From assembly GCA_025056355.1 (NCBI GenBank), contig JANWWI010000002.1, positions 62,001 to 126,000 on the forward strand: a stretch of DNA of 64,000 nt, given 5' to 3'. The position numbers and the translations under genes were made by a program. Source of the DNA: Casimicrobiaceae bacterium. Lineage in GTDB: Bacteria; Pseudomonadota; Gammaproteobacteria; Burkholderiales; Casimicrobiaceae. The notes beneath the pieces were generated by a model. It was not told the origin of the DNA. It saw only the letters and a list, made by a program, of their open reading frames with translations, and did not search any database. Shown in pieces: positions 41,165 to 52,090 of the stretch; positions within the stretch are counted from its first letter, which is position 1, and each line of letters begins with the position of its first letter.

Positions 41165-42739
41165 CTAATGGCGGAAATGCCGCACACCCGTCAACACCAT
41201 GGCCACCCCGTGCTCATCGGCGGCAGCGATCACTTCGGCATCCCGCACGCTGCCGCCCGGCTGGATGATGGCGCAGGCCCCCGCTTCCGCAAGCACATCC
41301 AGCCCATCGCGGAAGGGAAAAAACGCATCGCTTGCGGCCACCGCACCGGCAAGAGAAAACCCCGCCGCCTCGGCCTTCATTCGCGCGATTCGGGCACTGT
41401 CAAGCCGCGACATTTGGCCGGCACCGATCCCAAGCGTTTGCCCATCGCGGGCAAACACAATCGCATTGGACTTGACAAAACGCACCACACGCCAGGCAAA
41501 CAGCAAGTCTTCGAGCTGCCGCTGGCTCGGCTGCACCCGGGTCACCACCTGTAGCGCCGAGGCATCGAGCTGCACGGTGTCGGCCTCCTGCACGAGCAGC
41601 CCGCCGCCGATCCGCTTGAGCTCAAGCGCATTGGCCGATGCATCGAGCGCCTGCAAGGGTACTGCCAGGACCCGGACATTGGGCTTTTTGGCCAGGAGCG
41701 CTCGCGCCTCGGGGGTGTAGTCGGGCGCAATCAGCACTTCGAGGAATTGCGCGGTGACCGCCTCGGCCGCCTCGGCATCGACCGTCGTGTTGAACGCGAT
41801 GATGCCGCCGAAGGCAGAGGTCGGATCGGTGGCAAAGGCGCGCCGATAGGCGGCCACTGCGCTTGGCCCCAAGGCCACCCCGCACGGATTGGCGTGTTTG
41901 ACAATGACACAGCAGGTAGAGTGGAAACTTCGCACACACTCCCAAGCCGCATCGGCATCGGCCAGGTTGTTGTAGGAAAGCGCCTTGCCCTGAAGCATCC
42001 GATACTGCGCCAGCGTGCCTGCGGCCGGGGCCTCATCCACGTAAAAGGCCGCGCGCTGATGCGGGTTTTCGCCGTAGCGCAGCGTCTCGCGCTTGCGCCA
42101 CTGAAGCGTGAGCACCTCGGGATAGCTCTCGCGCCCGCCCTCGAGTGTTTGCGCGGTCAAGTAGTTGGCCACCGCCGCATCATAAGCGGCCGTATGGGCA
42201 AAGGCCTTTCGTGCGAGGCTGAAGCGGGTGGCTCGGGCAAGCGCGCCGCCCTGTGCGGCAAGCTCTTCGGCAAGCCAGGCGTAATCGCCCGGATCGACGA
42301 CCACGGCAACCCCTTCCCAGTTCTTTGCCGCTGCACGCACCAGGGCCGGCCCGCCAATGTCGATGTTTTCAACCGCCAGGTCGAGCGTGCAATCCGCACG
42401 GGCCACGGTTTGCCGAAACGGATAGAGGTTGACCACCACCAGATCGATCGGCGCAATCCCGGCCGCTTCGATCGCCTGCATGTGCTTGGGCTCCCGACGG
42501 TCCGCGAGGATGCCCCCGTGAATCTTCGGATGAAGCGTTTTGACCCGACCATCGAGCATTTCGGGAAAGCCGGTGTAGTCCCCCACATCGACCACGGTCA
42601 GCCCAGCATCGCGCAGCAGTTTGGCGGTGCCGCCCGTGGAGAGAAGCTCCACGCCCTGCTGCGCGAGCGTGCGCGCGAATTCGGTCAGGCCCGTCTTGTC
42701 GGAAACCGACAGCAGGGCGCGCTTGATTTTTCGATTCAT
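41165..42739 (-). CDS. purH: Bifunctional AICAR formyltransferase / IMP cyclohydrolase
   Basis: [42 protein letters not shown].., [10 protein letters not shown]. Confidence 0.98.
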   Translation of the reverse strand: MNRKIKRALLSVSDKTGLTEFARTLAQQGVELLSTGGTAKLLRDAGLTVVDVGDYTGFPEMLDGRVKTLHPKIHGGILADRREPKHMQAIEAAGIAPIDLVVVNLYPFRQTVARADCTLDLAVENIDIGGPALVRAAAKNWEGVAVVVDPGDYAWLAEELAAQGGALARATRFSLARKAFAHTAAYDAAVANYLTAQTLEGGRESYPEVLTLQWRKRETLRYGENPHQRAAFYVDEAPAAGTLAQYRMLQGKALSYNNLADADAAWECVRSFHSTCCVIVKHANPCGVALGPSAVAAYRRAFATDPTSAFGGIIAFNTTVDAEAAEAVTAQFLEVLIAPDYTPEARALLAKKPNVRVLAVPLQALDASANALELKRIGGGLLVQEADTVQLDASALQVVTRVQPSQRQLEDLLFAWRVVRFVKSNAIVFARDGQTLGIGAGQMSRLDSARIARMKAEAAGFSLAGAVAASDAFFPFRDGLDVLAEAGACAIIQPGGSVRDAEVIAAADEHGVAMVLTGVRHFRH

Positions 42740-42993
42740 CCGAGCTTGATCCGGTACTTTTCGAGTTTGCTGCGCAGCGTGTTGCGGTTGATGCCCAGCA
42801 TCGCGGCCGCCTTGGACTGGTTGTGACCAGCACGCGCCAAGACGTCCTCAATAAGCGTTTTTTCGACGGTACTCATGACCAATTCGTGCAAGTTGCTCAC
42901 GCGCTCGCCGTCGAGGTGCTTCAGATAGGCATCGAGCGACGCCGTCACGCAGGCAGCGATCACGGCGTGTCCAAATTCCTTGCTTTTGTTCAT
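42736..42993 (-). CDS. fis: Fis family DNA-binding protein
   Basis: ..[34 protein letters not shown]-terminal Fis HTH; immediately upstream of purH in the transcribed direction. Confidence 0.95.
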   Translation of the reverse strand: MNKSKEFGHAVIAACVTASLDAYLKHLDGERVSNLHELVMSTVEKTLIEDVLARAGHNQSKAAAMLGINRNTLRSKLEKYRIKLG

Positions 42994-44054
42994 GCCGGAA
43001 CTGCTCCCCTCGCAACGTCGTGGTTCGATGTCAGCGGCATCTTCACCTCGGGATAAGGCAGCGCGGGCAACACCTCATGATGGCATGCGAGCGCTCCGAA
43101 GTAGGAACGCAGGATCGCAATCTGCCCTTTAGCGGTCTCGGCCCCCATCAAGCGCTCACGCCACGCCTCACCACCCGGCAAAGACTTGAGATACCAGCCG
43201 AGGTGCTTGCGAGCACTGCGCACGCCGACCTCTTCGCCATAGAGCCCGTAGTGATCGTCAAGATGCTCAAAAAGCAGCTCACGCACCGTCGTCAAGCGTA
43301 GCGGCGGTGGAACGCGTCCCTCGGCAAACAAGCCCGCGGTGTCGCGAAAAATCCAGGGACGGCCCAGTGCCGCGCGTCCGATCATCACCGCATCGGCGCC
43401 GGTGTAGTCGAGCACGGCCTGCGCTTTGGCCGGCGAATCGATGTCGCCGTTGGCAATCACCGGGATCTTGACCGCCTGCTTGACCGCACGAATGGTGTCA
43501 TATTCGACCGTACCAGGCTCGAATCCGCACTCGCGCGTGCGTCCATGAAGGGTGATGGCTGCGATCCCGGCCGCCTCGGCACATTTTGCGATCGCAAGCG
43601 CGTTGCGCTGACTTTTGCTCCAGCCCGTGCGCATCTTGAGCGTCACCGGCACGGGCACGGCTCGCACCACCGCCTCAAGAATGCGCGCCACAAGGGCCTC
43701 ATCTCGCAACAGGGCCGACCCAGCCTCAGCACGACAGACCTTCTTTTTCGGGCAGCCCATGTTGATGTCGATCACTTGCGCGCCGCGATCGACATTGAAG
43801 CGCGCCGCCTCGGCAAGCATTTGCGGATCCGACCCGACGATCTGCACGGTGATCACCCCGTCTTCGCCCGAATGGTCGCGGCGCCACATGGACTTGGGCG
43901 TCTGCCACAACTCGGGGCGAGAGGCCACCATCTCGGAGATGGCATGCGCGGCACCGAGCCGGCGGCAGAGGCGCCGAAACGGTCGGTCGGTCACGCCTGC
44001 CATCGGTGCAACCACGAGGCGATTGGCAAAACGATACGGACCCAACGAAAACAT
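42990..44054 (-). CDS. dusB: tRNA-dihydrouridine synthase B
   Basis: MFSLGPYRFANRLVVAPMAGVTDRPFRRLCRRLGA.., DINMGCPKKKVC; adjacent to fis. Confidence 0.96.
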   Translation of the reverse strand: MFSLGPYRFANRLVVAPMAGVTDRPFRRLCRRLGAAHAISEMVASRPELWQTPKSMWRRDHSGEDGVITVQIVGSDPQMLAEAARFNVDRGAQVIDINMGCPKKKVCRAEAGSALLRDEALVARILEAVVRAVPVPVTLKMRTGWSKSQRNALAIAKCAEAAGIAAITLHGRTRECGFEPGTVEYDTIRAVKQAVKIPVIANGDIDSPAKAQAVLDYTGADAVMIGRAALGRPWIFRDTAGLFAEGRVPPPLRLTTVRELLFEHLDDHYGLYGEEVGVRSARKHLGWYLKSLPGGEAWRERLMGAETAKGQIAILRSYFGALACHHEVLPALPYPEVKMPLTSNHDVARGAVPA

Positions 44055-44220
44055 TCGGCAACGCTTGCAAACGAGCAAGCGACGAACTAGCGGGATGCGG
44101 GGCAAGGCGACACGCTCGTGGCGTGGCCCGTAAGGTCGTGGCCGTTGATCGCCGGACACGCTGAGCCGAGTATACCGGCTCTGCCCAAAACTTAGGCAGT
44201 CGGCCGCATTCCGAGTGCAT

Positions 44221-44832
44221 TCACGGAGCGAAACGGCACAGATGGAACACAGCGATGTCAGCGCGCAGATTAGGCAACCAGCGGATGGCTTTGCCGTTGT
44301 TGAGCGCCTGACGTTTGAGCACGCGAATGCCGCGCTCAGCGCAAAAGATCTCGAAGTCTTTGAGCGTCGAGAAGTGGATGTTAGGCGTGTTGTACCACTG
44401 ATACGGCAAGCGCTTCGAAACCGGCATTCGGCCACCGACGCCCAGTTGCCAGCGCACGAGCCAGTGCCCGAAGTTGGGCAGCGTCACGATGGCTGAGCGG
44501 CCAATACGCAAGACTTCCTCGATGAGCGCCTCGGTCCGGCGCGTGACCTGAAGCGTTTGCGAGAGGATCACCACATCGAAGGATTGCGTGCCGAAGAACG
44601 ACAGTCCGCTTTCGATGTCGCTCTGAATGACGTTGACGCCGCGCTCAAGTGCTGCGAGCACTTCGGCCGGATCAATTTCGACGCCGTAACCCCGCGTGCC
44701 CCGCGTCGCCGCAAGCTGCGCCAGAAGCGCGCCGTCGCCACAGCCGAGATCGAGTACCGAGGCACCCATCGGCACCCAACTGCAGACGATATCGAAGTCC
44801 GGCCGAGCCGAGGACAGACTGGTGCGGTTCAT
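44221..44832 (-). CDS. metW: Methionine biosynthesis protein MetW
   Basis: [35 protein letters not shown]..; overlaps metX. Confidence 0.95.
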   Translation of the reverse strand: MNRTSLSSARPDFDIVCSWVPMGASVLDLGCGDGALLAQLAATRGTRGYGVEIDPAEVLAALERGVNVIQSDIESGLSFFGTQSFDVVILSQTLQVTRRTEALIEEVLRIGRSAIVTLPNFGHWLVRWQLGVGGRMPVSKRLPYQWYNTPNIHFSTLKDFEIFCAERGIRVLKRQALNNGKAIRWLPNLRADIAVFHLCRFAP

Positions 44833-45962
44833 ACGCGAATCTGTTCAAACACCGTGCGCAGCAGAGCATGGTATTCAGGCAAGGGCAAGAGGAACGAGTC
44901 ATGCCCCTCGACCGAGGCAATTTCGGCGAAGCTCACGTCCAAGCGATTGGCGACCAGTGCGCGCACGATTTCCTTCGAGCGCTGGGGGGGAAAACGCCAG
45001 TCGCTCGTAAACGCGGCGATGAAAAAACGCGCCTTCGCCGCGCGAAACGCAGCTTCAAGATCGCCGCCGTGCGCTCGTGCGGGGTCAAAATAATCAAGCG
45101 CCCGCGTCATGAGCAGATACGTATTGGCGTCGAAATAGCTTGCGAACTTGTCGCCTTGATAACGCAGGTAACTTTCGACCTGAAACTCCACATCGAACCC
45201 GAACTTGAACTCTTCCCCGTCCCGTAAATCGCGGCCGAATTTTTCGCCCATGTGGTCGTCCGACAGATACGTGATATGACCGAGCATGCGTGCAAGGCGC
45301 AGTCCGCGCCGCGGAACGACCTGATGTTCGTAATAGTGACCGCCATGGAAATCCGGATCGGTCAGGATTGCCTGCCGCGCCACCTCGTTGAAGCCGATGT
45401 TTTCCGCCGACAGCCGCGGCGCTGCCGCAATCGCGATCACGTGCCGAACCCGCTCGGGAAAATCAATCGCCCATTGCAGGGCCTGCATGCCGCCGAGCGA
45501 TCCGCCGATGACGGCCGCGAAGGCCTCGATGCCGAGGCGGTCGGCTAGGCGCGCCTGGGTTGCAACCCAGTCCTCGACCGTCACCACCGGAAAGTCCGCT
45601 CCGTAAGGCTTACCGGTTGCCGGGTTGAGCGAACGCGGTCCCGTCGAGCCGTGACAGCCGCCCAGGTTGTTGACGCCGACCACGAAAAATTTGCGCGTAT
45701 CGAGCGGCTTGCCAGGACCGACGAGATTCTCCCACCAGCCCTCGCTCTTGGGCTGATCGCGGTAGTAGCCGGCCACGTGGTGATGCCCGGAGAGCGCATG
45801 ACAGACGAGCACGGCGTTCGTACGCGCGGCGTTGAGCTCTCCGTAGGTTTCCACCACGAGCTCGTAGCCCGGAAGCCTCGCCCCCGAGCGCAGCTCAAGC
45901 GGCTCATTGAACGTCAAAGTCTGCGGCGTCACGAAACCGACCGAGTTAGGCATTGGGTTCAT
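44829..45962 (-). CDS. metX: Homoserine O-acyltransferase MetX
   Basis: [17 protein letters not shown].., [24 protein letters not shown].. Confidence 0.96.
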   Translation of the reverse strand: MNPMPNSVGFVTPQTLTFNEPLELRSGARLPGYELVVETYGELNAARTNAVLVCHALSGHHHVAGYYRDQPKSEGWWENLVGPGKPLDTRKFFVVGVNNLGGCHGSTGPRSLNPATGKPYGADFPVVTVEDWVATQARLADRLGIEAFAAVIGGSLGGMQALQWAIDFPERVRHVIAIAAAPRLSAENIGFNEVARQAILTDPDFHGGHYYEHQVVPRRGLRLARMLGHITYLSDDHMGEKFGRDLRDGEEFKFGFDVEFQVESYLRYQGDKFASYFDANTYLLMTRALDYFDPARAHGGDLEAAFRAAKARFFIAAFTSDWRFPPQRSKEIVRALVANRLDVSFAEIASVEGHDSFLLPLPEYHALLRTVFEQIRV

Positions 45963-46048
45963 GAGCGGATTATCGACAAGGGCAGGCCAGGCCTTAGGCC
46001 GCAGCGGACATCGGATCCCCAAAAAACCGCGCCGCGCGTCCGTCCGGA

Positions 46049-47809
46049 CTAGAGCGCATTCAACTTGGCAAGCAGCGCGCGAACGCGCTCAGGATCGTCA
46101 CTTTTGAGAATTCGGGCCGCAAAGCGCTCGCACTCCGACAGCTGCGAGGTCAGCACGCGCTGCTTGATTGCCAGCAGGCGCGACGGATGCATGGAAAAGT
46201 GCCGCAGGCCGAAGCCAAGCAGCAGGCGCGTGAGCTCTACCTCACCGGCCATCTCGCCGCAGATCGCGATCGGTTTGCCGGCGCGGTTGGCCAAGCGGAT
46301 CGCTTGAGCGACCAGTTTGAGCACCGCCGGATGTAGCGGATCGTACATATGCGCAACCGCATCATCGGTCCGATCGATTGCCAGCGTGTACTGGATCAGG
46401 TCGTTCGTGCCGATCGAAAAGAAGTCGAGCTGCTCGATAAAGTAGCCGAGCGCCAGGACACTCGCCGGCACTTCGATCATCGCGCCCACGGGAATGTGGG
46501 CGTCGAAGGGCTCGCCACGGGTCGCAAGCTCCGCTTTGGCGCGTTCGATGAAGGCGAGCGTCTGCGCAATCTCTTGCGCGGTGGCGAGCATCGGCACAAG
46601 AATCTGCACGCGTCCGAACGCGCTCGCGCGAAGGATGGCGCGCAGCTGCGTGAGAAACAACTGCGGCTCCGCGAGGCATAACCGAATCGCGCGCAGGCTC
46701 AGCGCGGGATTGTCGCAGCGGCGATCGCCGAGTCCCGGCAGCCGTTTATCGGCCCCGAGATCGAAGGTACGTATCACGACGGGTCGCCCGGCCATGCGCT
46801 CCACCACCGCTCGATACGCCTCGAATTGCTCCTCCTCGCTCGGCAGATCGGCCCGATGCAGAAAGAGAAACTCCGTGCGAAACAGACCCACACCGCCTGC
46901 GCCGTTGGCCTCGCAGGCGCTCACGTCCTCGGGCAGTTCGATGTTGGCCAGCAGTTCGATGGGCGTTCCATCCAAGGTGATGGCCGCCTTCCCGACCAGC
47001 CGACGCAGCTTCTGCGCCTCAAGGCGCTCGGCATCGCGGCGCAGCTGATACTCGGCCAGCACGGCTTGATCGGGGTTGACGATGACCAGCCCGTTGTTGC
47101 CATCGACAATCAGGCACTCGCCCTCGCGGATGAGCGACCGCGCGTTGTGCAGCGCCACCACCGCGGGAATGCCGAGCGAGCGCGCCACAATCGAGGTGTG
47201 CGAGGTCGCCCCGCCCACGTCGGTCACCAAGGCCGAAAAGCCGCCATCCCGCAGGTGAATCGCATCGGCCGGCGAGATGTCGTGCGCCACAAGGGCCGTG
47301 GCACGCGAGCGATCCGGGGCTGGAAGCGCGCTGCCCGTTCCCGTGAGCGCCTTGACGATGCGTTCGACCACTTGCACGACATCCTGCGAGCGTTCGCGCA
47401 GGTAGGAATCCTCAAAGGCCTCGAACTGCTCGACGAGGCTTCGCATCTGCCGCGTGATCGCCCATTCGGCGTTGCAGCGTTCGGCTTCGATAATGCGCTT
47501 CGGCTCGCGCGAGATCTGCGCGTCGGTCAGGATCATCCAATGCACGTCGAGAAAGGCGGCGAACTCAGCCGGCGCATCCTCTTGCTTCATGCGCTCATGC
47601 AGCGACTCGAACTCGGCGCGAACGGCCGCCACGGCCCGATCGAAACGCTCGAGCTCGGCGGGCACTTCCTCCGGGGCGATGTCGTAATGCGCCACCTCGA
47701 GTGTGGCGTGGGAGACAAGCTGCGCCTCCGCAATGGCGATGCCGGGCGCCGCTGCCACACCGTGCAGCACGAAGGAAATCTTGTGCGAACTGGCCTCCAG
47801 CGTCCTCAT
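46049..47809 (-). CDS. ptsI: Phosphoenolpyruvate-protein phosphotransferase (PTS enzyme I)
   Basis: [20 protein letters not shown] active-site His; C-terminal PEP-binding motifs ([17 protein letters not shown]). Confidence 0.97.
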   Translation of the reverse strand: MRTLEASSHKISFVLHGVAAAPGIAIAEAQLVSHATLEVAHYDIAPEEVPAELERFDRAVAAVRAEFESLHERMKQEDAPAEFAAFLDVHWMILTDAQISREPKRIIEAERCNAEWAITRQMRSLVEQFEAFEDSYLRERSQDVVQVVERIVKALTGTGSALPAPDRSRATALVAHDISPADAIHLRDGGFSALVTDVGGATSHTSIVARSLGIPAVVALHNARSLIREGECLIVDGNNGLVIVNPDQAVLAEYQLRRDAERLEAQKLRRLVGKAAITLDGTPIELLANIELPEDVSACEANGAGGVGLFRTEFLFLHRADLPSEEEQFEAYRAVVERMAGRPVVIRTFDLGADKRLPGLGDRRCDNPALSLRAIRLCLAEPQLFLTQLRAILRASAFGRVQILVPMLATAQEIAQTLAFIERAKAELATRGEPFDAHIPVGAMIEVPASVLALGYFIEQLDFFSIGTNDLIQYTLAIDRTDDAVAHMYDPLHPAVLKLVAQAIRLANRAGKPIAICGEMAGEVELTRLLLGFGLRHFSMHPSRLLAIKQRVLTSQLSECERFAARILKSDDPERVRALLAKLNAL

Positions 47810-48309
47810 CGCTTCGATCCCCTCAGCGAGCGCGTGCCAGTGAGCTTGAAGCGATACGGCCGATGATCCGCATCCCCTCGGGCGCGAACGCGCAAGCGCC
47901 GCGCTTGCGGCGTCGCCACACTCGCAGGCGCGATCACGGGCGCAAGGCGGAGCCCGGGCCGCGCAGGGGCCCCAAAGCCCTTGCCGCAGCTTGGCCTGGC
48001 CGTCTCTGGCCACCGTGAGCCGGCCCCTGGACGCGCCCCGCAGCGAGCCACGCCCCAGGCCCACGTCTTTGCGCGGAGGGCACAAACGCTCCGGCATACG
48101 CTCGATTGCCCTCGAGCGCCGCGCCGGGCAGCGCGATCAGTCACGGCGGTTCGCAGAGCGCCCATCGGCCCTGCGGCATGAACCCGCATTTCCAATGCGC
48201 CGGGCCAGGGCTCGCAGGGCCGCTCGAGCCTGGCCGCCGTCTTGGCAAGTACGCGAGCCATGCGCCTTGATCGCCAAGCGAGCTTGATGCGTGCCCGCTC
48301 GGGCTTCGT

Positions 48310-48340
48310 GACTACACTGCCGGTCATGATGACCGAGTGT
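48310..48340. promoter_or_regulatory. 31-bp near-perfect palindrome CTACACT-gc-CGGTCAT-g-ATGACCG-AGTGTAG
   Basis: Two 7-bp perfect half-site pairs read directly; located upstream of the GHL10-like gene. Confidence 0.7.
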
Positions 48341-48534
48341 AGCGATGCGCTGCGTCGAGTTCTGGAATGAGCCTGCCGCCTGCAGAGGAGGTTCCAGCCA
48401 CCGAAGCGATCGCCGCCTCGCCTGGGACTCTCGACCGCTACCCGAGTGCGCAACTCGTTGCAGCGCTGACCGCCGCGCGGGCCGAGGCGGCCCGCGCGGT
48501 TGCGCGTGCGCGCGACGCGGAGCAAACGTGCTCG

Positions 48535-50148
48535 ATGGAGCCAAGCCGGCGCGCGTTTTTGATGCAGGCCTTGGGCGTGTCAACCTTGCTTTCGTTGGCC
48601 TCGGGCTGCGCCTCAGGGCCAAGGCGCGAGGAGGAGGAAGCGCCGCCTCCGCCCGCTCCACGCGAGTGGCGCGCGGTGTGGGTGGCGACGGTGGCCAACA
48701 TCGACTGGCCCTCGCGGCCGGGCTTGTCTCGTGCAGCCCTTGAAACGGAAATCGCTCGTCTGCTCGATCGCCTCGCCGCCCTCCATCTGAACGCCGTGAT
48801 CTTGCAAGTGCGGCCGAGTGCCGATGCGTTCTATCCGTCTGCCCTTGAGCCGTGGTCCGAATATCTCACGGGCACACAGGGCAAAGCCCCGGAGCCCGGA
48901 TTCGATCCGCTTGAGCGCTGGATCGATGAGGCCCACGCTCGCGGACTGGAATTGCACGCCTGGATCAACCCGTTTCGTGCCCGCGCTTCCGCGGCCCGCA
49001 GCGCGGAAGCGCAAACGCACATCGCACGTCGCGCGCCCGAGCTCGTACGCCACTACGGCGACCAGCTTTGGCTCGATCCCGCAGAGCCGCGCGCCCAAGC
49101 ACATACACTGGCCGTTGCCGAAGACATTCTGCGACGCTACGACGTCGACGGCCTGCACCTCGACGATTACTTCTATCCCTACCCGGTGCGCGGACGCGAC
49201 GGCGAGGAGCTCGACTTTCCCGACGAAGGGCCGTGGCAGCGTTACCTTGCCGCCGGTGGCACGCTGGCTCGTGCCGACTGGCGACGAGCCCAGGTCGATC
49301 AGATGGTACGCGAGCTCTACCAACTGGTGCGTCAGCTGCGGCCCGAGGCCCGCTTTGGTATCTCGCCGTTCGGCTTGCCGCGCCCCGATCGCCGACCGCC
49401 GGAGATCACCGGCTTTAGCCAGTACGACCGTTTGTACGCAAACGTCGAACGTTGGCTCGAAGAGGGCTGGCTTGACTATCTCGTGCCGCAACTCTACTGG
49501 CCCCGCGCCCAGCCAGGACAGCCCTTCGAGCCGCTTCTGCGCACTTGGCTTTCAGCCAACGCGCGCGCTCGGCATCTCTTTCCGGGGCTGTTTCTGTCGC
49601 GACTGGCCTCCTCCGCGGCGCCCGCAAACGCTCAGTCGGCGTGGCCGCCCGAAGAGATCCTCGGGCAAATTGCGCTGTCGCGCATCGTGCTTGGCGAAGT
49701 GCCGGGCCGTGCACTGGGGCACGTCCACTTTAGCGCCCGCGCCTTCGTTGAGAACCGCAGCGGAATCGGCGAGGCGCTGCTTCGCGAACCCTACCGCGAT
49801 GGGGCGCTTGCGCCGCGCTATCCGTGGCTCGAGCCGGCGCGCTTGCAGCAGCCACGCAAGGGCCCACGTCCGCCCCGCGTCGAGCTTGTCTCACGGGCAG
49901 AAAACGGCCTCGTTGAACTTCATCTGCAACGCGAGGATCGGGCTGCGTTTCGTCACGTGCTTGCCTGGCGCGAAGCGACAGAAGGCCGTTGGCGCTGGGC
50001 GATCCAAGGCGCCTCGATCGAGCGCGTGAGGCTGCGCGTCGAAGCCGAACCAGGCGTGCCGGAGCGCCTTTGGGCGAGCGCCGTCGATCGTGAAGGCCTC
50101 GAGGGTGAGCGCATCCGCCTCGTCCTGAGCCGCACCGGGCCTCGGTAA
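48535..50148 (+). CDS. GHL10-type (family 10 glycosyl hydrolase-like) exported lipoprotein; ORF remains open back to 48367
   Basis: MEPSRRAFLMQALGVSTLLSLASGCAS.. then REWRAVWVATVANIDWPSRPGLSRAALE.. and RWLEEGWLDYLVPQLYWPRAQPGQPF. Confidence 0.9.
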   Translation: MEPSRRAFLMQALGVSTLLSLASGCASGPRREEEEAPPPPAPREWRAVWVATVANIDWPSRPGLSRAALETEIARLLDRLAALHLNAVILQVRPSADAFYPSALEPWSEYLTGTQGKAPEPGFDPLERWIDEAHARGLELHAWINPFRARASAARSAEAQTHIARRAPELVRHYGDQLWLDPAEPRAQAHTLAVAEDILRRYDVDGLHLDDYFYPYPVRGRDGEELDFPDEGPWQRYLAAGGTLARADWRRAQVDQMVRELYQLVRQLRPEARFGISPFGLPRPDRRPPEITGFSQYDRLYANVERWLEEGWLDYLVPQLYWPRAQPGQPFEPLLRTWLSANARARHLFPGLFLSRLASSAAPANAQSAWPPEEILGQIALSRIVLGEVPGRALGHVHFSARAFVENRSGIGEALLREPYRDGALAPRYPWLEPARLQQPRKGPRPPRVELVSRAENGLVELHLQREDRAAFRHVLAWREATEGRWRWAIQGASIERVRLRVEAEPGVPERLWASAVDREGLEGERIRLVLSRTGPR

Positions 50149-50184
50149 GCGGTCGCTCGCTGCGGCGCGAGGCCGCGGCGCTCG

Positions 50185-50454
50185 TTACTCGCCTTCCCCG
50201 AAGCGGTCGTTGATGAGCGCAACGAGCTCTTCGAGCGCGGCCGCTTCGTCCGAGCCCTCGGTTTCGATGGCAATCACCGAACCCTTTCCGGCGGCAAGCA
50301 TCATCACGCCCATGATGCTTTTCGCGTTGACGCGCCGGCCGTTGCGTTCGAGCGCAATCTCGCAGTCGAAGCGACTGGCCAGCTGCGTAAGCTTGGCCGC
50401 CGCCCGAGCATGCAGGCCGAGCTTGTTGATGATCTCAACCTCGCGTCGAAGCAT
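50185..50454 (-). CDS. ptsH: Phosphocarrier protein HPr
   Basis: KLGLHARAAAKLTQLASRF (His site), VNAKSIMGVMMLAA (Ser site). Confidence 0.97.
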   Translation of the reverse strand: MLRREVEIINKLGLHARAAAKLTQLASRFDCEIALERNGRRVNAKSIMGVMMLAAGKGSVIAIETEGSDEAAALEELVALINDRFGEGE

Positions 50455-50469
50455 CCGAGACCGATCGCC

Positions 50470-50925
50470 TCACTGACGCAGACTGGCCGGCATCCCCTCG
50501 TTGGCTGGCGACGAGGCCACACCGGGGTTGCCCCGCGCATCAGGTTCGATGTGAAACACCCCTTCGCAGCCGCCGAGCACCACGCGCTTGAGCAGGGTCT
50601 CCATGTCACGCGAGCGATAGGTCAGCGCGCGCAGCAGTGCCGGAACGTTGACCCCCGCAACGGCCTCCACCCGGCCCGGTACCAGCAGCTTACAGGCAAG
50701 ATTGGCGGGCGTTGCCCCGAACAGGTCGGTCAGAATCAACACGCCCTGCCCTTGGTCGAGCGCCTCGACCATGCTTCGGGCACAGGGCAGCAGGTCGCGT
50801 GGACTCTGATCGCCCGCAACACCGAGCGCATCGATTGCCTCGGGGCGCCGACCCAGCACGTGCGTCACGCATTGGATGAATGCATCGCCGAGCTTGCCGT
50901 GCGTGATGAGCAAAATACCAATCAC
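50470..50925 (-). CDS. PTS EIIA component, mannose family
   Basis: MIGILLITHGKLGDAFIQCVTHVLG.., LILTDLFGATPANLACKLL. Confidence 0.95.
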   Translation of the reverse strand: MIGILLITHGKLGDAFIQCVTHVLGRRPEAIDALGVAGDQSPRDLLPCARSMVEALDQGQGVLILTDLFGATPANLACKLLVPGRVEAVAGVNVPALLRALTYRSRDMETLLKRVVLGGCEGVFHIEPDARGNPGVASSPANEGMPASLRQ

Positions 50926-51036
50926 CTTTCGTCCGCCTCGCCCGTTGAGGCACTGGCCTCGCGCCCCACGACGCTTCGAAGCTTACCGCCGCACCGCCCG
51001 CACTCAAACGGTGCGCACGCGGCGAGGATGCAGCAA

Positions 51037-51055
51037 CAGCCGACCACTTCGGCTG
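51037..51055. repeat. Inverted repeat CAGCCGA-CCACT-TCGGCTG
   Basis: Perfect 7-bp arms with 5-nt loop between gshB and the EIIA gene. Confidence 0.7.
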
Positions 51056-51065
51056 CACATACTAA

Positions 51066-51079
51066 CAGCAAATTTGCTG
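51066..51079. promoter_or_regulatory. Perfect 14-bp palindrome CAGCAAATTTGCTG
   Basis: Direct reading; intergenic between gshB and the EIIA gene. Confidence 0.7.
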
Positions 51080-51086
51080 CGGCGCA

Positions 51087-52046
51087 TCATTTTTTCCCCG
51101 AGGTTTGTTCGAGTTTGCGCACGAAGAGCGCCGCCGCGTCGAAACCGGTCTGCTCGCGCAGTTCGACGAAGCCCGTCGGGCTCGTGACGTTGATTTCGGT
51201 GACGCGCTCGCCGATCACGTCGAGTCCGACCAAGAACAGGCCCTCGCGCCACAGACGCGCGGCAAGAGTCTCGGCAATGCGTCGGTCGCTCGCCGAAAGC
51301 GGCCGAGCTTCGGGGCGACCGCCGGCGGCCATGTTGCCGCGCGTCTCGCCGGGCAAGGGTATCCGCGCGAGCGCATAGGGCACCACCTCGCCTGCGATCA
51401 ACAAGATCCGCTTATCGCCCTCGGCGATCTCGGGCAGATAGCGCTGCGCCATGATGCTGCGGCGACCCTGGTCGGTCAGCGTCTCGATGATGACGCTCAG
51501 ATTCGGATCGCCCTCGCGAACCCGGAAGATTCCGTTGCCTCCCATGCCATCGAGCGGCTTGAAGATCACGTCGCGTTCGGAGGCGACGAATTCACGCAGT
51601 CGCTGAGCGCTGCGCGTCACGAGCGTGGGCGGCGCCAAGTCGAGATGTCGAAGCAACGCGAGCTTCTCGTTGTGATCGCGAATCGCACGAGGCGCATTCC
51701 AGACGCGAGCCCCTTCCTGCTCAGCGCGCTCGAACAGATAGGTGTGGTAGACGTACTCCAAGTCAAACGGCGGATCCTTGCGCTCAAGCACAACATCGAA
51801 GTCGCGCAGGCGCCATCGCACGCGCGCCTGCGCTCGAAACCAACCGGGGCCATGCCGATCGGCCGTTGTGAGCTCGATCGCGCACGCCTCACCGCAGACG
51901 CCTTGCTGCGGATCGAAAAACACCCCTCCGGGCTCGATCGCATAGAGCTCATGTCCGGCCGCCTGCGCGGCACCCATGATCGCCACCGAGCTGTCCTTGT
52001 ATGCCTTGAGCGAGGCCAGCCAGTCCAAATGGAACGCGATCTTCAT
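51087..52046 (-). CDS. gshB: Glutathione synthase
   Basis: ..FKPLDGMGGNGIFRVREGDPNLSVIIETLT.., FVGLDVIGERVTEINVTSPTGF. Confidence 0.97.
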   Translation of the reverse strand: MKIAFHLDWLASLKAYKDSSVAIMGAAQAAGHELYAIEPGGVFFDPQQGVCGEACAIELTTADRHGPGWFRAQARVRWRLRDFDVVLERKDPPFDLEYVYHTYLFERAEQEGARVWNAPRAIRDHNEKLALLRHLDLAPPTLVTRSAQRLREFVASERDVIFKPLDGMGGNGIFRVREGDPNLSVIIETLTDQGRRSIMAQRYLPEIAEGDKRILLIAGEVVPYALARIPLPGETRGNMAAGGRPEARPLSASDRRIAETLAARLWREGLFLVGLDVIGERVTEINVTSPTGFVELREQTGFDAAALFVRKLEQTSGKK

Positions 52047-52090
52047 GAGAACTTCGCCGCAACAGTCAGGCTGAGCGCCCGCACTTGGCG

